From NCBI GenBank assembly GCA_017607445.1, contig JAEVHH010000001.1, forward strand, positions 434,001-498,000: a DNA stretch of 64,000 nucleotides. Reading direction: 5' to 3'. This DNA comes from Histoplasma ohiense. Lineage: Eukaryota; Ascomycota; Eurotiomycetes; Onygenales; Ajellomycetaceae. How positions within the stretch are numbered: position 1 is the stretch's first letter; each line of letters opens with the position of its first letter. The notes under the pieces are model-generated. The model saw only the letters and a program-made list of their open reading frames with translations. It was not told where the DNA came from and searched no databases. Shown piece after piece: positions 61,114-64,000 of the stretch. The translations under genes were made by a program, and so were the position numbers.

Positions 61114-64000
61114 TGAGAGCTCAAGGAGCAGAAAGCTAGCTGAAGATTCAAGCAGAAGATGCAAGTGAACACAATCATAGTCTCTGTCATTGTAAATAGC
61201 CTAGTCAATATACAAGCAATGATAGACAGTGGTTTTCTTCATTACACTCTTATAGACATTCAGCTGGTTGAGAAGCATAAGCTTCAGTGTATCTTCTTTT
61301 CCAAGCTGTATAAGCTTAGTGGATTTGATGACCCCAGAGGATCAGCCTTCTACAACATGGTAAGATTTAACATTGATGTAGAAGGACATGAGAAAAAGAA
61401 CATATACACATACAAAATACAAGACCTTGAGTACAATCTAATACTCAGTCTATCATGGCTCACAGAATTTGAAACCTTGTTGAATGCATGCAACCACTAC
61501 CTTATTTTCTCAGAAGGTGACTGTGTTTATGAGAAGAATGTTGATAGAACTGCTGATCTCACTCAGATATCAGTGGAAGTGTACAAACTACTAACCCATC
61601 AAGCATATGAGAAGAAGAACATCCAAGTGTTTGCTGCTAGCATGATGAATATCAAAAAAGCATTAGAAAAGTTAGAACCCAAAGATCTCAAGAAATCATG
61701 CAAGAAACTATCTGAATCATACAAAGACTTTGCAGATGTGTTTGATGAGAAAGAAGCTGAAAAGCTTCCCCCTCACTGAGGACCTGGTATAGATCATATG
61801 ATTGAGCTTATCAAGAAAGATAATAAGAATCTGCAACTGCTCTGAAGTTCTCTCTACAGCATATTGTGTGATGAGCTCCTTGTTCTATGAAAAATGCTCA
61901 ATGGATTACTGAACAAAGACTTCATTTGTGTTAGCAACTCACTCACCACAGCATCTGTACTGTTTGCAAAGAAATCAGAAGAAGGCTTATGATTCTGTGT
62001 TGACTACTGAGAACTCAACAAGATTACATGGAAGAACTGATACTCTCTCCCACTCATCAATGAAACACTTGAATGAATAGGAAAAGCAAAATGATTTACA
62101 AAGCTCGACATCTCTGCAGCCTTCTATAAGATAAGGATTAATGAAGGTGATGAATGGCTAACTGCTTTTTGTATGCATTACAGATTATATGAATGAATAG
62201 TGACCTTCTTTGAATTAGTGAACACTTCAAGCACATTTCAGAAATACATTAACTAGGCTCTACAAGACCTGCTCAATGAGATCATCTCAGTGTACATGAA
62301 TGATATTCTGATCTTCATCAATGGACCACTCACTGAGCATTGCAAACATATACAACAAGTGCTTGACCATCTATATAAAGCTGAACTGCAAGTGGACATT
62401 GACAAATGTGACTTTGAGACCAAGTCTACAACCTATCTAGAATTCATCATCAAAGCTGAAAAAGATGTATGTATGAATTCTAAGAAGGTGGAAGCAATTC
62501 TCAACTGAGAGGCATCAGTCTCAGTAAAAGAAACTAGAAGCTTTCTAGAATTCATCAACTTCTACTGAAGATTCATCAAAGACTTCTTCAATATTGTATG
62601 ACCACTGATGAATCTGACCTGGAAAGATGCTGTATTCCAATGGACTGACAAAGTGGACACAGCATTCAAAAAGCTGAAGCATATATTCACAAGTGCCTCA
62701 ATGCTGCAATCATTTGATTCAGATAAGCATACAATTCTTGAAACAGACACCTCAGATTATGTAGTAGATGAAGCACTAATGCAATATGATAATGAAGATG
62801 TCCTACAACTCTGTGTCTTTATCTTGAAAAAGATGTCATCTGCTGAATGCAACTACAAGATCTACAACAAGGAGCTTCTAGCAATCATACAATGTCTTGA
62901 AGAATGGGAGTCCAAACTTATGAGTGTTGAGAAGTTTGAGATTGTTATCAATCATAAGAATTTAGAATACTTCACAATCACTTGTAAGCTCACTGAGAGA
63001 CATATGCATTGATCATTGTTTCTTAGCCATTTTTTGTTCACAATTTGTTATCAATCTGAAGTAGAGAACACTCTTGTGGATGTTCTGTTTCACTGAGAAC
63101 AAGATATGCCATCTGATGATCTAGATGACAGGTGGAAACACTGAGAGCATCAATTAATTGACTCTGTGATCATAGAAAGTTCTACACAATCAGATGAACC
63201 CCACATACATATCAATCAGTTCTGAGCTCAAGAACTCTCATTTGAAGAACAATGGAGACTAGCAGCAGAAGCAGATGAATTCTGACAGCAAGCTGCTGAA
63301 GCTGTACAAAGTAAAGCACCTCAATTCCCTGCAGGCATATACCCAAGAACAGATATCTCAGCATGTTCAATTGATGATGACAACTGCTTACACTTTCAAG
63401 ATAGATGATGGGTCCCTGATTCAGAATTCCTACAAACACAGATCATGCAAGAAATTCATGACTCATTGATGATCAGACACTCAGAACATGAAATCATGTA
63501 CAACATCATCATTCAAGAATTCTACTGATCAGATATGTTGAAAGACATACACTGATTCATATGCAACTGTGATCACTGTGGCTCAGTGACAGCATGATGT
63601 GAACACTGAAAAGAGATGCTGAAGCCTCTATCTGTCTCTGACTGAACTTGATGTGATATAGCTATCAATTTTGCAGTTTTCTTACTCAAAAGTGAAGGTT
63701 CTACAAACATTCTAGTCATTGTTGACTGACTCAGCAAGGATGTAATACTACAGCTCTGTGACAAGATGGACACTGAAGTAGTTGCAGATGTCTTCATCAG
63801 AAGCTCATTCTATCATATACACAGTCTGTCTTCATTTATTGTGTCAGATAGAGACAGTCAATTCATCAGCACACTCTGAGCCTGTATATGCCAATTATTA
63901 AGAATCAAATGAAAGTTATCAACAGTGTACCACTCAGAGACTGATGAAGCTACTGAGAGAATGATACAAACAGTAAAGAACATCCTTCATAAGTTCTGCA
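61114..64000 (+). pseudogene. Gypsy-1 pol, copy I, partial
   Basis: Protease region open 61159-61779 (IDSGFLHYTLID), RT with YMND (~62294), RNase H (ETDTSDYVV ~62735, NHKNLEYF ~62950), zinc region and integrase (SDRDSQF ~63845, ETDEATERM ~63940). TGA stops throughout. Confidence 0.87.

Larger units (their letters stand above)
59192..64000 (+). mobile_element. Gypsy-1 copy I, 5' LTR to integrase, cut by window end
   Basis: 5' LTR, leader, gag and pol in + orientation; the integrase continues past 64000. No indels in gag relative to copy F. Decay pattern as in other copies. Confidence 0.92.

Noticed and set aside
1..64000. TGA read as Trp (alternative genetic code)
   Set aside because: TGA replaces both TGG and CGA codons. 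Copy F keeps TGG and CGA at many positions where old copies have TGA, and a codon that is TGA in F is CAA in A (ancestral CGA). This is mutation, not recoding.

Overview
The window is a dense block of nested, mutation-decayed transposons. The best fit is a filamentous ascomycete (Pezizomycotina): two families of chromodomain Ty3/gypsy elements plus a third fragment, Tad1-like LINEs with an RNase H, a tRNA-derived SINE, and 47-57 bp introns with GTAAGT donors and a TACTAAC-type branch site. The species cannot be named from this. I found no ordinary housekeeping gene. One unassigned ORF (56616-57065) is the only coding-like stretch not tied to a recognised transposon.

Layout. 1-2826 is the 3' part of a Gypsy-2 element (+) carrying a spliced antisense gene. 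2827-4294 is a non-coding block with a large hairpin and a GATAG-rich minisatellite. 4295-17656 is a complete Gypsy-2 element (-) with 271 bp LTRs and CCAAA target duplications; it holds a second copy of the antisense gene, split by a complete Gypsy-1 element (A, 5365-11596, duplication GAAAC). 17701-54202 is a four-level nest: Gypsy-1 copy C1 (-) is split by a LINE (19589-26284), and its LTR is split by Gypsy-1 copy C2 (28671-53696). C2 is split by a second LINE (30808-37483), by a SINE (39151-39543) and, in its own 5' LTR, by Gypsy-1 copy E (+, 41413-53264). E is split by the youngest copy, F (-, 46490-52322). Then come a Gypsy-1 pol fragment (54203-55461), an unassigned AT-rich stretch, a Gypsy-3 integrase/chromodomain fragment (57430-59191), and the 5' LTR, gag and most of pol of Gypsy-1 copy I (+, 59192 to the window end).

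Mutational state. Against the young copy F, all older copies show C-to-T changes on both strands mainly where C is followed by G or C (CpG, CpC), while CpA/TpG is largely spared. Premature stops are therefore nearly all TGA (from TGG or CGA). Mutation is lighter at the outer ends of elements than in the matching inner LTR ends, and the 393 bp SINE is untouched. This looks like a homology-triggered, RIP-like process with an unusual C context.

How the genes work together. Each Gypsy-1 copy encodes Gag (344 codons, CCHC knuckle) and Pol (protease, RT, RNase H, integrase, chromodomain) in the -1 frame; Pol ends inside the 3' LTR. A 13-nt sequence next to the 5' LTR is complementary to a sequence inside the same LTR, which fits Tf1-type self-priming. 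Gypsy-2 adds a three-exon, cysteine-rich gene on the opposite strand between pol and the 3' LTR. No copy examined is likely to be active: even F has ten in-frame TGA codons and YMDN in place of YMDD.
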